A stretch of 64,000 nt of DNA from CAYNEO01 sp964396245 (GTDB taxonomy: Bacteria; Zixibacteria; MSB-5A5; GN15; FEB-12). This document shows, piece after piece, positions 29,501-37,430 of the stretch. The translations under genes were made by a program, and so were the position numbers. The stretch is taken from positions 1 to 64,000 of the forward strand of contig CAYNEO010000008.1 of assembly GCA_964396245.1 (NCBI GenBank), read 5' to 3'. The notes below the pieces were generated by a model. The model searched no databases and was not told where the DNA came from. It worked only from the letters and a program-made list of their open reading frames with translations. Positions within the stretch are counted from its first letter, which is position 1; every line of letters starts with the position of its first letter.

Positions 29501-30142
29501 GCCGTTCGTATAAGTGACTTTGCCCTCGCCGTTGTCAAGGATGAGAGCCCGGCGATTTGAGCTGAAGCTGATTTGTTTTATGTCCGCGGAATACGTCTTT
29601 TCTTCCATCTGCACCGAGGATGTCAGGTTGAACTGTCCGATGCGCAGGGTATCGTTCAGCTTCTGGAGGGTCAGGTCGGAACCCGTGATTCTGAGCGAGC
29701 CGATCATGATCAGCGGCAGACTCGACTTGCCCGTGCCGCCGCCGGGAGACGAAAAGTTCGGCACGAGCCACTTGCCTTCTTCGTCCTGCTTGAGGGTCAC
29801 CTGGGCGGAATCGATGCGGACATCATCAAAATCATAGTTGCGAGTCAGCAGCGCCGACAGTGAATAGTCCGCCCGCATATAGGGGATGTACGCCATACGA
29901 TATCGATGGAGTGAATCGCTGTAGTCGACGACAACATCTTTGAGGACAATGCCCGATATCATGGAGCCGCTGATTTTGCCGATTCGGATCTTGAGCGGAT
30001 AATTGGGTTCGATCCGTTCGATAATCTGCGTCTCGGCTATTTCCCTGAATCCACCCATGGGGACCAGATAGATATAGATGCCCGCAATCACCAGCACGAC
30101 GGCGGCGGTGACAATCCAGGCGATTTTTCTCCGAGTCTTCAT
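26579..30142 (-). CDS. tamB: TamB-like translocation/assembly module protein
   Basis: TamB spans the periplasm from an inner membrane anchor to TamA and is linked to outer membrane lipid transport and protein assembly. It is 1187 residues. Residues 8-28 are a transmembrane anchor, then a long beta-rich repeat region follows. The C-terminal DUF490 domain (about 830-1187) includes FNIDQGSEVIFQD and NITAHTKI strands and ends LKLHWEF. It overlaps the upstream gene by four bases and the TamA-like gene follows two bases later, so the pair is one transcriptional unit. Confidence 0.88.
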   Translation of the reverse strand: MKTRRKIAWIVTAAVVLVIAGIYIYLVPMGGFREIAETQIIERIEPNYPLKIRIGKISGSMISGIVLKDVVVDYSDSLHRYRMAYIPYMRADYSLSALLTRNYDFDDVRIDSAQVTLKQDEEGKWLVPNFSSPGGGTGKSSLPLIMIGSLRITGSDLTLQKLNDTLRIGQFNLTSSVQMEEKTYSADIKQISFSSNRRALILDNGEGKVTYTNGELFAQNLSIIRGHNRIKLNGRVNLEDRVGYADINSDNLNLQNLKQLIGVNLTGVMDLTGHLNLDGSRLFGELNLGGTFMDLDVENISLDFSYENEYLRLDTLYGSALGGMSIDGAGHIDFSGSPDTYAVEASIRNFNLDNLVRGSFVSNLNGRLDLAGSSFSGSEMKIITGLDLYESSFDRYALHEAKGTLFITHDSLKVVDTMHIRYYENRFAATGGLAYSGDMNINVLADFENLDRFKGKFFINEPGGRAKADVHFTGKTEDPNLSGSLSSDSLWVYGLYSDSVEATIDLNRFLTRQQGTVDADFFYGNAWSIPYDTGRTRLTMDSGLVNIDSAAMVGEYSDIFAHGTFDYAETPYDLDIDSLNVKLLDQTLYNLKPVVITIDSAGFSFEQVDIGNPEAKLDVLGRVSYEEEINLAVTADNIEIAPWLQLFNIGYDIKGLLSFQTQISGTLVRPRFTLTTTVDSLVYIDTTYYSYQEIPLGNLTAGFDYANRKLTIDSVHVRSEKGAYNADGYLYVDLAMVSDSLQRLIDEPFNISFSASDEQFDLVSVFMPSVEKLNGEFFTNLAMSGTPSEPHLNGWAFVRDMQMKYFDLKDSIYADSAGVVISDNDIRISDLSVYVKDPRNRDRKSYVDVDGTITVKSPSKLDYDLSVSIPREFPFRYELEDISGVVEGDLTVQGVTPPTVSGNLTLISFNYRVPFAEPGGSVVMEALSGENTWDLDLSIDILSNFWIKNSDLDAQMNGFLNLKREKGVSHFLGQLTFIRGKSYLFDKTFNIDQGSEVIFQDIQELNPTLNITAHTKIIGISVPGQVGQEQFDLCVTVTGTLDAPVINTCQGSPFTQQDILPLLVANYYSSGDTTTVTPFADRVTQLLSVQLSQLVPGMVPVELRNKIGLETFEIDPVYEGGNFKGTSLTVGVSPLAQLYVYGRSTPFTGQYGQEVGFEYRFNQSFLLEGRRTEQDEYVLNLKLHWEF

Positions 30143-30858
30143 CGTTTCGTATCCAGACTATCGAGCAGCTCAAGGGCCGTTTTGTAGCCATCTCCGGCGG
30201 CGTCACCAATATCCTCGATGACAAGGCGCACAATCTCGGCGCCCGCACCCACGTTGAGTGCGCCCCGGATGTGGGAAAACAGCTGCTTGCGGCGATTCTC
30301 CATGGTGAGAAATGCTATTATTGACGTCTCGCGGTCGACAATGTCAAGCCCGGGGCGCGAAAGGACCTTACCGTAGCCTTCGACAATCATCCATCGAAAT
30401 ATCTCGGGGGCCATATTCTCGACGTGCGCCCTGAGCCGCTCGGCATTTGAATCATACACTCGTTTGTACAGATTCATCCCGCGTTTGAACCAGTCTTCAG
30501 CTTCGGAAGGTGAAATAGCGGTTGTGACGGGCGCACGCCCGGATCCGGGAAGGATATCGTCAAGTTGCTCGGCAGCGATGAGCATCCGGGGAAATCCAAG
30601 AAAGAGATAGGATTGCAGCACTATTTCGTAGAATTGGCGGCGGTTGACCCCGTGATTCGCTCCGATATTGATGGCTTCCCCCATGCAATCATTGTCGGCG
30701 AGGGTAATGGCGGCGGAATAGAGACCCAGCGCACGGGTGGCGCCGTAGCGGTCCGGGTCAAAATTTCGCAGACGATTCTTGAGCAAACCTATAGCCGCGT
30801 TTTCACTCATCTGGTAAAGGTAACGTGGAGCAGGCTTGCCTGGCAATTTGAAATTCAA
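30139..30858 (-). CDS. Carboxymuconolactone decarboxylase/AhpD-like helical protein
   Basis: This 239-residue protein starts at a TTG that overlaps the upstream stop (TTGA). An ATG at 30810 is an alternative. It appears to hold two CMD-like helical units. The first (about 45-95) reads GANHGVNRRQFYEIVLQSY then FLGFPRMLIAAEQL. The second (about 160-225) includes RKQLFSHIRGALNVGAGAEI. CMD family members include AhpD, which needs a CxxC pair. No such pair is present, so peroxidase-type redox chemistry is unlikely and the function is open. Its place between the pseudoprotease and tamB in the sigma operon suggests a cytoplasmic envelope-related role. Confidence 0.6.
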   Translation of the reverse strand: MNFKLPGKPAPRYLYQMSENAAIGLLKNRLRNFDPDRYGATRALGLYSAAITLADNDCMGEAINIGANHGVNRRQFYEIVLQSYLFLGFPRMLIAAEQLDDILPGSGRAPVTTAISPSEAEDWFKRGMNLYKRVYDSNAERLRAHVENMAPEIFRWMIVEGYGKVLSRPGLDIVDRETSIIAFLTMENRRKQLFSHIRGALNVGAGAEIVRLVIEDIGDAAGDGYKTALELLDSLDTKR

Positions 30859-32039
30859 CGTTTAAGGGAAGATAGCCGATTCTCAATCACTTCGATTTGT
30901 TTCTTGAGCCCTTCCAGGACCTTCGAGAGGGAATCTGCAACCCGTCTGTCATCCGCCATGACCTCATCCCCCAGCTCGCTGTCGTAAGTGGGGAGTTCCT
31001 TCTTGCCGATACGCAGTTGCAGGTCATAGTAGGTGTTTTGCCTGATAAGCTCCATATCTACGGCCGTTCCCGGCCGAGTACAGATGACTTCCCGCGCCAG
31101 TTCCCGGGCGGAAGTTACGAGGTGACCGTCGTAACTGAATATGAGGTCCCCGACCTTCAAACCGGAGCGTTCGGCGGGAGACCGGGGCAGGACTTTGGTG
31201 ATAATCACGCCTCGGTCGATCACCCGCGGGGCCTGAATTTCCGATTGTTCCGTTGACGCGGCCTGTTGGGCGACTTCGATACCGGGGGATATCTCGATTT
31301 CAGCGCTGGTGACGCCGAGATAACCGGCCAGGCGGTCGCCATTTTCCAGAATGTAGGCAACGATATCCGGCAAACGATAGGCGGGTACCGCCTGAGAGAT
31401 CTGGTTGTCGGCGCCAACGCCGCCGGTGACAATACCCAGCAATTTCCCCGACAGATCAAACACGCCTCCGCCGATATAGCCGGAAGTCACGGGGACGGTG
31501 AATTGGATATTACCGTCGGGACGTAACCCGGCACAAAAACCGATTGACGGAGAGGCGCGCAGCCCGTAGGCGCTGCCGACCGCCATAACCATCTGGCCGG
31601 CGCACATGCGGCGGTCAGAGTAGTTTACCGGGACGCCAACACGTTTATCGATACTGAGGACCGCCAGATTGGTCCAGTAGTCCACGCCGACAAGAGCAGC
31701 CGGCATGAGGCCGCGGTCGAAAGTAACCATGACCTGGTCGTGCCCGACCACCATGGGCGCAGCAACCAGGATGTGACCGAGTGTATCGCAGATAATACCG
31801 GATGATATCTGGTGCTGAACAACCTCGTCTTCAGTGAGCGCCAGCTGTGACCCGGGCACACGCTGCCATGATTCAACGGTCACGACAGACCGCGACAGGC
31901 GGAAGACAAGGTCAGTGAACCCCTGTTCGAGATTGTAGAGTGAGCTGTCGGGTCCCGCGGTGGCAGGGCTCGAAAAAAAGACCGCCAGAAGAAGCATGCT
32001 CAGATACTTTCCGGCGGTCGAAACCAGATCCGTTAACAT
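30855..32039 (-). CDS. HtrA-like pseudoprotease with PDZ domain
   Basis: This 394-residue exported protein (signal peptide about 1-29) has the trypsin-like and PDZ architecture of HtrA/DegP. Aligned without gaps to DegP, the catalytic positions read Pro95 (in AAPMVVG, DegP TNNHVV), Asn124 (in WTNLAVL, DegP SDIAL) and Ile189 (in GYIGGG, DegP GNSGG). All three triad residues are therefore lost, while the flanking Gly and hydrophobic residues remain. The PDZ domain covers about 255-345 (VLPRSPAERSGLKVGDLIFSY, 21 residues long in full). A coiled-coil-like tail ends the protein. It sits two bases after the anti-sigma stop. A periplasmic peptide-sensing role in sigma control is an inference. Confidence 0.85.
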   Translation of the reverse strand: MLTDLVSTAGKYLSMLLLAVFFSSPATAGPDSSLYNLEQGFTDLVFRLSRSVVTVESWQRVPGSQLALTEDEVVQHQISSGIICDTLGHILVAAPMVVGHDQVMVTFDRGLMPAALVGVDYWTNLAVLSIDKRVGVPVNYSDRRMCAGQMVMAVGSAYGLRASPSIGFCAGLRPDGNIQFTVPVTSGYIGGGVFDLSGKLLGIVTGGVGADNQISQAVPAYRLPDIVAYILENGDRLAGYLGVTSAEIEISPGIEVAQQAASTEQSEIQAPRVIDRGVIITKVLPRSPAERSGLKVGDLIFSYDGHLVTSARELAREVICTRPGTAVDMELIRQNTYYDLQLRIGKKELPTYDSELGDEVMADDRRVADSLSKVLEGLKKQIEVIENRLSSLKR

Positions 32040-32040
32040 T

Positions 32041-32730
32041 TCAGTATACTTTGTCCTCCTGCTGAGCCGATACCGGTTGAGACACCCTCATGATGGGGCG
32101 GAAGCTGTGGTAGTGCATCCTGTACGGCATCTGCTGAATCGTGCCCGACGCAACCCAGTATCCATTGGGCGCCGGGCTCGATGCCATGAAGAAACCGTCG
32201 TTGGCGAGAAACGATGACAGCTGATCGGCGCGGTCGATCCTTTCGACCAGCTGCCGAAGTGACACGTTTCGGCCGAATCCGCGCTGCATATTCGGATTGT
32301 GATCCGGTTGCACGGTCAGATGCAGATCGTTTTGATTGGTGCCGGCGGTCGCAAAGGAGTCGTGCTGATCCTGGATGCTCCTGCCGCTGAAAACACCGAT
32401 GGAAACCAGCAGAAATGTCGCCACAGTCGCCACCGCGGGAACCAGGCGGCGCCACGGGAACGGTACCGTGGTGCGCGGGAGGTAGGCTTTGCTCCGCGTT
32501 TCGGCGAAGCGCTCCTCCGCGATGCGGTTCAACAGCCTGGCATTGAAGTCATCCGAGGTCTTCAATTCAGGTATCTCATGAGCCGCGTCGCGCATCGACC
32601 GATACAGCTGCTCTTCTCGCCGCAACGACTCACTGGCTGCGAGCTGCTCTCGCACCATGTTCTGCTTCCGATCGCTCAACTCGTCGCTAGAATATGCCGA
32701 CAGGTAAGAGCGTATTCTTCGAAAGCGCAT
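32041..32730 (-). CDS. Membrane anti-sigma factor, zinc-less
   Basis: This 229-residue protein has a short cytoplasmic N-terminal domain (about 1-90), one transmembrane helix (about 96-116, VPAVATVATFLLVSIGVFSG) and a periplasmic tail. The N-terminus resembles anti-sigma domains in helix pattern (RSYLSAYSSDELSDRKQ) but lacks the His and Cys residues of zinc anti-sigma factors. The start is set by a GGAGG box six bases upstream, so it overlaps the sigma gene by 44 bp and is translated from within it. Position and topology identify it as the regulator of the upstream ECF sigma factor. Confidence 0.8.
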   Translation of the reverse strand: MRFRRIRSYLSAYSSDELSDRKQNMVREQLAASESLRREEQLYRSMRDAAHEIPELKTSDDFNARLLNRIAEERFAETRSKAYLPRTTVPFPWRRLVPAVATVATFLLVSIGVFSGRSIQDQHDSFATAGTNQNDLHLTVQPDHNPNMQRGFGRNVSLRQLVERIDRADQLSSFLANDGFFMASSPAPNGYWVASGTIQQMPYRMHYHSFRPIMRVSQPVSAQQEDKVY

Positions 32731-33289
32731 TGAATTCCTCCATTCTTGGCTGCAATTTGTCCCTCAGCATCAAACGGGCGCGGTTAACGCGAGACTTGAC
32801 GGTTCCGAGCGGGACATTGAGGATCTTGGCCACTTCATCGTATGGCAGCTCCTGAACATCCCGAAGAACAAACGCAATCCGGTACTTTTCCGGTAATTGC
32901 CGGATGGCATTCTCGAGGACCTGCGGCAAACGGGTCGGTACCTTGGCGTCAACCGCAAATTCCTTCTCGTTACCCTGCATCTCGGATATTTCGTAGAATT
33001 TGAACTTCTTTCTTTTCCGCAGTTCATTACGAGCCAAATTCAAGGCGATCGTGTAAATCCAGGTTGAAAAACAATGCTTGAAATTAAACGACTGCCGGTG
33101 CTGGTAAACCCGCACGAATGTCTCCTGAACGATGTCTTCGGCTTCTTCAGTCGACGACAGCATGCGTCCGATGACATTCATCAGTCTATTTTTATATCGG
33201 TCGACCATGGAGTTGAAGGCCACCATGTCGCCCTTCTGGATCGCTCTCATGAGCGAGTAATCTATATTCTTCTCTGTTTCTTTAGCCAT
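32687..33289 (-). CDS. ECF (RpoE-type) RNA polymerase sigma factor
   Basis: This 200-residue sigma factor has region 2 at about 20-90 (AEDIVQETFVRVYQH and FSTWIYTIALNLARNELRK) and region 4 at about 125-180 (LPEKYRIAFVLRDVQELPYDE, then VPLGTVKSRVNRARLML in pieces). An AGGAG box precedes the ATG. It heads an operon that continues with the anti-sigma factor, HtrA-like pseudoprotease, CMD-like protein, tamB and tamA. A GGAACTT...TATTAA element 30-60 bp upstream suggests autoregulation. The regulon is probably the envelope. Confidence 0.93.
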   Translation of the reverse strand: MAKETEKNIDYSLMRAIQKGDMVAFNSMVDRYKNRLMNVIGRMLSSTEEAEDIVQETFVRVYQHRQSFNFKHCFSTWIYTIALNLARNELRKRKKFKFYEISEMQGNEKEFAVDAKVPTRLPQVLENAIRQLPEKYRIAFVLRDVQELPYDEVAKILNVPLGTVKSRVNRARLMLRDKLQPRMEEFNALSKNTLLPVGIF

Positions 33290-33320
33290 GCCACTCCTGC
33301 CTGTTTTCAGTTACACATTA

Positions 33321-33349
33321 TTAATACCAACAAGGATGTGAAAAGTTCC
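33321..33349 (-). promoter_or_regulatory. Candidate ECF-type autoregulatory promoter of the sigma operon
   Basis: On the minus strand, GGAACTT (33343-33349), a classic RpoE-like -35, is followed after 16 bp by TATTAA (33321-33326), about 32 bp before the sigma gene ATG. The -35 is convincing. The -10 is not the usual TCTGA form. Confidence 0.45.
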
Positions 33350-33464
33350 ATATCCAGGCATACTTTGCATCAATGTATCCACTTGTACTTGAATAAGTTA
33401 CGAAGAAAATGCAACATTGGCAACCGGTATTTTCCGCGATCATGGAAAAACAGGACAAAAGTCA

Positions 33465-34685
33465 TCATGGATATATCCAGGCGGGCCACGGTGACTCGGA
33501 GAGCAGGTAGCCGAAGACACCGAGGATAAGCAATGGTATCGCCATGAGCCGCAAACACTTAAATAGATCGCTCTTGAAGTATTCGTTGGTCAGAACCAGA
33601 CAGAGATGCGTGGGCGACGCCATCATGCCAACATACCCCGACACAAATGCCAGCAGAATATTCTGCGGTACGACAACCGGTTGGTACAGAAAGCCGGCCA
33701 GCAGTGAATAACTCAGCGCCACCAACCCCGCCAGCATGCCGGTCAGCAACCCCGACACAAAGGCTACCAGAATGATGATCAGTTGGGCCGGCAGGTGGTA
33801 TTCGGTTGACAGACGCTGAATCGAAGCTACGGCGCCGGATTGGTCCAGCAGGGTCTGAAATGAAAGAATACCGAATATTAGAAAAAGCAGCTTGTAGGAA
33901 AATCCCTTGCGCAATGCGTGCGACAAGATCGTGAGTGACGGACGAGTGACTATAACGAGTAACACAATAGCACAGAGGGCGGCGAGCGCCATGGCTATGC
34001 CGAAGATAGCGTAAATCGCGACTGTCACAATAACCGGCCAGACGGTTGACACTATGCCTGCTAACGGGCGGAACAGTGAGCCGTTGCCACCCGCCGAAGG
34101 CTTGATCCGCCGGATGAAAAAGATCAGGCCGAGGATGGCCATCACGACGGCGAGCGGGGCCTGGAGAAGCGCCAGTGTTCCTATGGGCAGGCCGGTCACA
34201 GCCGCCGCGACAATGATGCCCGGGTATATCGGCATGAAATGCTCGACGACGTGGCGGAACCAGTAATTTATGACACACTTCAGATGAGGAGAATATTGCC
34301 GGTCCGTTAGAACGCCGTCGACAAGAGGAGCCGACAACAGGGCGCCACCGGGCATCGGCATCAACCCTATCAGCGGCGGCATGGTGGCGGCCGCAGTGCG
34401 GCGCCCGCCGTAAAGACTGCGGCACGACTCGGCCAATCGAGATAAATAGCCCAGGTCTTTGAGAATCGAGCCAAGCGTGGTTATCAGCACGATCACGGCG
34501 GTCAATGACAGGAAGCGCTCCGAGGATACAAGCCGCCAATAACTGCGCAGGATCTCGCCAACCGGTATGCCGAAAAGCAGGGCGGTGAGCAGGCCCGCCC
34601 CGAACAGCGTGACAGCCACCGGCAGTTTCCTGCGAAGAGCGATGACAATAAGGACAAAGATGACAAGCAGCTTCACGGTGTCCAT
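33465..34685 (-). CDS. DUF401 family integral membrane protein
   Basis: I start at the ATG at 34685 (MDTVKLLVIFVLIVIAL), giving 406 residues. The open frame runs 73 codons further but into the promoter of the divergent aminotransferase gene, with no family similarity. About ten to twelve transmembrane helices are visible. Motifs include PPLIGLMPMPGGALLSAPLV (about 100-120) and GYVGMMASPTHLCLVLTNEY (about 350-370), a two-fold pattern typical of ion-transporter-like families such as GntP and DcuC. The substrate is unknown. It reads away from the aminotransferase gene and toward the sigma gene. Confidence 0.8.
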   Translation of the reverse strand: MDTVKLLVIFVLIVIALRRKLPVAVTLFGAGLLTALLFGIPVGEILRSYWRLVSSERFLSLTAVIVLITTLGSILKDLGYLSRLAESCRSLYGGRRTAAATMPPLIGLMPMPGGALLSAPLVDGVLTDRQYSPHLKCVINYWFRHVVEHFMPIYPGIIVAAAVTGLPIGTLALLQAPLAVVMAILGLIFFIRRIKPSAGGNGSLFRPLAGIVSTVWPVIVTVAIYAIFGIAMALAALCAIVLLVIVTRPSLTILSHALRKGFSYKLLFLIFGILSFQTLLDQSGAVASIQRLSTEYHLPAQLIIILVAFVSGLLTGMLAGLVALSYSLLAGFLYQPVVVPQNILLAFVSGYVGMMASPTHLCLVLTNEYFKSDLFKCLRLMAIPLLILGVFGYLLSESPWPAWIYP

Positions 34686-34742
34686 CCGGCCAAGAAACAG
34701 GAGTTCCGGTACAAAGTCAATCGCCCGGGCAGAAGTGCTCGC

Positions 34743-34771
34743 TTGACTCCGTCCCGACGCCCGCATATATA
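34743..34771 (+). promoter_or_regulatory. Sigma-70 promoter of the class IV aminotransferase gene
   Basis: TTGACT (34743-34748) and TATATA (34766-34771) are separated by 17 bp, about 45 bp before the ATG. Confidence 0.65.
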
Positions 34772-34815
34772 TAGCCGATCGATTTGCCTGAAAGTGAAAT
34801 AACGGAGCCTGTGAG

Positions 34816-35670
34816 ATGACACCATCGACAAGACTGCAAACAGTGACCTTTATCAACGGACGTTCCGTTGAGAGTGAGCGCGCCTGCATTTCGGTTCTGG
34901 ACAATGCCCTGCTGTACGGCGAGGGGTTGTTCGAAACCTTCCTTTGTATCGACGATCGCCTGATCTTTCGGGAAGGTCATCTCCGCCGCCTCTACCGCGG
35001 CGCCCGGGTAACCGGCATGAAGATCCCGGTAAAGAGAGACACATTGATCGAGTGGCTCACACGGGCTGTCCGTCGCCATCCCGACCGGGTCAAGAAGCTC
35101 CGCCTCACGGTCAGCAGTGGAGAGTCGGCGCGCTGGGCCGGGAAGCAGGGCACACCACAGGTTATCATGACTGTCTCATCGCACGAGCTGCCCGAGGAGC
35201 CATTCAAACTGCACGTGTCGAGCTTCCGGGTTGATCAGGATTCCGTGTTCCGTCGGATTAAGACAATCTCGTACGGCATCCACGCGGCGGCGCTCAGGGT
35301 TGCCAGGCAGAACCATTGCGACGATGCGCTCATGCTCAATGAAACGGGCAAGATCGCCGAAGCGACATCGGCTAACATCTTCTGGGTTCGAAAGGGACGA
35401 GTGTACACTCCCCCGATTTCGTCGGGATGTCTCGAAGGCGTCACGCGTGAATTTACGTGTCGCGAAGCGCGACGGCTTGGCATCGAAGTGACAGAGAAAA
35501 ACGAGACTCTCGAGCAGATGCTGACGGCCGACGAAGTATTCCTCTCGAGTTCGCTCAAACTTGTCATCGGCGTAGCCCGGGTGGACAACGGACCGCGCAA
35601 CTATCGCCTCACCCCGGGCCCGATCACCAGGGATATCAGAAATCGTTTCCTGAGACTGGTGAAAATCTGA
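34816..35670 (+). CDS. Class IV PLP-dependent aminotransferase/lyase
   Basis: This 284-residue enzyme belongs to the fold-type IV family that includes IlvE, PabC (aminodeoxychorismate lyase) and D-amino acid transaminase. The start FINGRSVESERACISVLDNA and GLFETFL are typical. The PLP Lys is in IKTISYG (about 153). EATSANIFWVRKG and the phosphate-binding ISSGCLEGVTRE (about 200) follow. LSSSLKLVIGV is where IlvE would carry a FxTGTA box. The substrate cannot be fixed from sequence. PabC or IlvE are the main options. It is monocistronic with its own promoter. Confidence 0.85.
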   Translation: MTPSTRLQTVTFINGRSVESERACISVLDNALLYGEGLFETFLCIDDRLIFREGHLRRLYRGARVTGMKIPVKRDTLIEWLTRAVRRHPDRVKKLRLTVSSGESARWAGKQGTPQVIMTVSSHELPEEPFKLHVSSFRVDQDSVFRRIKTISYGIHAAALRVARQNHCDDALMLNETGKIAEATSANIFWVRKGRVYTPPISSGCLEGVTREFTCREARRLGIEVTEKNETLEQMLTADEVFLSSSLKLVIGVARVDNGPRNYRLTPGPITRDIRNRFLRLVKI

Positions 35671-35739
35671 GAGCCGACAACACGGAAAGCGATAGCTCTC
35701 CCCCGCGTTTTCCCGTTCTACGACCTCTCGGTTTTTAAA

Positions 35740-35769
35740 TTGACTTCAATTGTCGGCCATTTCTATACT
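35740..35769 (+). promoter_or_regulatory. Sigma-70 promoter of the outer membrane protein gene
   Basis: TTGACT (35740-35745) and TATACT (35764-35769) are 18 bp apart, and the ATG follows at 35822. Confidence 0.65.
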
Positions 35770-35821
35770 GGCGTACGGGCGTATGCCGCATCAATTGAGA
35801 CACTCTATGAAGGGCCGATTC

Positions 35822-36619
35822 ATGAAAACAAGGACACTGATTATAGCTTTATCCGCGTGCGTCATTTCAGCCGCAGCCGTATCTGCACAGGAAGTACGTA
35901 CGGAGCGAAAGAACACGCTGTATGACCTTCCGCCGCGAATGCTCATCGACTGTCCGACAGCCGGCACGCTTCACCGGGGATATTATGACATCGGTCTGCG
36001 TATCTATCCGGCGGGCGGCGGACTGGGTTACACCGATGTCGGCTTATCGAGCCGCTTCATGCTGGGCATATCGTATGGCGCCGAGGATGTCATTTCGAAC
36101 CGGGAGCCAAATTGGAACCCGAGAATCGGTTTCAGGGTGAAATTTCGCATAATCGACGAGATGGAATATTTCCCGGCTGTCACGCTGGGGTACACCGACC
36201 AGGGATTCGGTGCATGGAGTGAGGAGTGGGACCGATACACGTTCAAGTCCAAGGGCTTCTACGGGGTTGTCTCGCGCAGCTTCTACTTCTACAAGTGGAC
36301 ATCCGGCTGGCACGTGGGCGTGAATTACTCGCTGGAAAACGAGGTCGACAACGAGGATGATATAGATTTCTTTGCCGGGTTCGATGCAACGTTCAATTAT
36401 AATCTCGGGTTGGTGTTTGAATACGACGCCGGGCTCAACGACAACAAATCATCGATTCCTTTCTCCGGCAAAGGACGCGGGTATCTGAATATGGCGGTCA
36501 AGTGGCTGTTTGCCCCTAACCTTGAAATTGAACTGCTCTTGAAAGACTTGCTCGTCAATCGTCCGGAGTCAGACACGTTCACGCGTGAGATTCGGTTGAC
36601 GTACATCGATAGTTTCTGA
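35822..36619 (+). CDS. Predicted outer membrane beta-barrel, YjbH-like
   Basis: I start at 35822, giving 265 residues with a signal peptide (MKTRTLIIALSACVISAAAV, cut near SAQ). An upstream frame adds only promoter sequence. The mature part alternates aromatic and polar residues in beta strands and starts with PTAGTLHRGYYDIGLRIYP and DVGLSSRFMLGISYG, which recall YjbH-like outer membrane proteins. The C-terminus REIRLTYIDSF ends in Phe, as barrel proteins do. The function is unknown. It has its own promoter, and a bidirectional terminator follows. Confidence 0.75.
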   Translation: MKTRTLIIALSACVISAAAVSAQEVRTERKNTLYDLPPRMLIDCPTAGTLHRGYYDIGLRIYPAGGGLGYTDVGLSSRFMLGISYGAEDVISNREPNWNPRIGFRVKFRIIDEMEYFPAVTLGYTDQGFGAWSEEWDRYTFKSKGFYGVVSRSFYFYKWTSGWHVGVNYSLENEVDNEDDIDFFAGFDATFNYNLGLVFEYDAGLNDNKSSIPFSGKGRGYLNMAVKWLFAPNLEIELLLKDLLVNRPESDTFTREIRLTYIDSF

Positions 36620-36645
36620 TCGTCACAGTTTACATGTTGATAAAA

Positions 36646-36671
36646 AAAGGCGCTCCGGATGAAGCGCCTTT
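36646..36671. terminator. Bidirectional intrinsic terminator
   Basis: AAAGGCGCT (36646-36654) pairs with AGCGCCTTT (36663-36671) around an 8-base loop, with an A-run on one side and a T-rich side on the other. It separates the convergent genes that end at 36619 (plus) and 36696 (minus). Confidence 0.85.
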
Positions 36672-36695
36672 CTTATGGTTTGTATTCAGAGTATT

Positions 36696-37430
36696 TTACA
36701 GGTCGAACTTTCGCCACCGATTCAGCACCATCTCGACAAAGTCACCAACGGTCGAAATCACTTTTTCGCGATACTCTTTCGCTTGCTCGAGATCAAAGTT
36801 GGGATAGCCCTCGCCTTCCTTGTAGAGTAAGATTGTCCCCGGGATGGGATAGATATCGGCGCCCGAACGGAAGTAGTAGGCCAGCTCGGGATCATAGGCA
36901 TCCTCATCGACCAGTGACTCATCTATGGCCTGGACCATAGCCGTTTCATCCGTGCCGGCGTGACCGCCCGCATGTCCGAAGAATTCCTCGGTCATGTCAC
37001 TGCACAGCTGCCACCAGTGGACAACGGCGATGTTGGTCAGGACCTCCTGGTGATACTCATACGCCACCTCTTTCAGCGCGGCATTGTTGCCGCCGTGGCC
37101 GTTCATGACAATCACGTTGGCAAAGCCGATATCGGCCAGGGAATCGAGGATCTCGCGGACAAACAGCTGATAGTAATCGGGGTTTATTGTGACGCCGCCG
37201 TTATACCTGTAAAGCGACTTCGTGATGCCGTAATTCAGGACCGGCGCCACGAGGGCGTTGACTCGTTCGGCTATGCTCCCGGCGATGAGTTCGGGTATGA
37301 TGTTGTCGGTTCCGATGCATGATGAACCGTGAGCTTCTATGGTTCCCACGGGCAGAATAACCGTGTCTATCTGATCGGGAACGAGCTGTTTGATTTTCAG
37401 CCAGTTCAACCGCTGCATGTGTCGTTCCAT
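36696..37430 (-). CDS. Creatininase family protein
   Basis: This 244-residue amidohydrolase has the metal motifs of the creatininase family: GTIEAHGSSCIGTDN (about 27-41), NGHGGNNA (about 110-117) and GGHAGTDETAM (about 153). The family includes creatininase, MftE and FAPy deformylase, and the substrate here is not determinable. It overlaps the upstream gene by one base (TAATG), so the two are coupled. Partnership with a DUF2064-like glycosyltransferase fold protein is unusual and worth noting. Confidence 0.88.
   Translation of the reverse strand: MERHMQRLNWLKIKQLVPDQIDTVILPVGTIEAHGSSCIGTDNIIPELIAGSIAERVNALVAPVLNYGITKSLYRYNGGVTINPDYYQLFVREILDSLADIGFANVIVMNGHGGNNAALKEVAYEYHQEVLTNIAVVHWWQLCSDMTEEFFGHAGGHAGTDETAMVQAIDESLVDEDAYDPELAYYFRSGADIYPIPGTILLYKEGEGYPNFDLEQAKEYREKVISTVGDFVEMVLNRWRKFDL

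Noticed and set aside
34686..34904. 73-codon N-terminal extension of the DUF401 protein
   Set aside because: It covers the promoter and start of the divergent aminotransferase gene and is polar, unlike family members.
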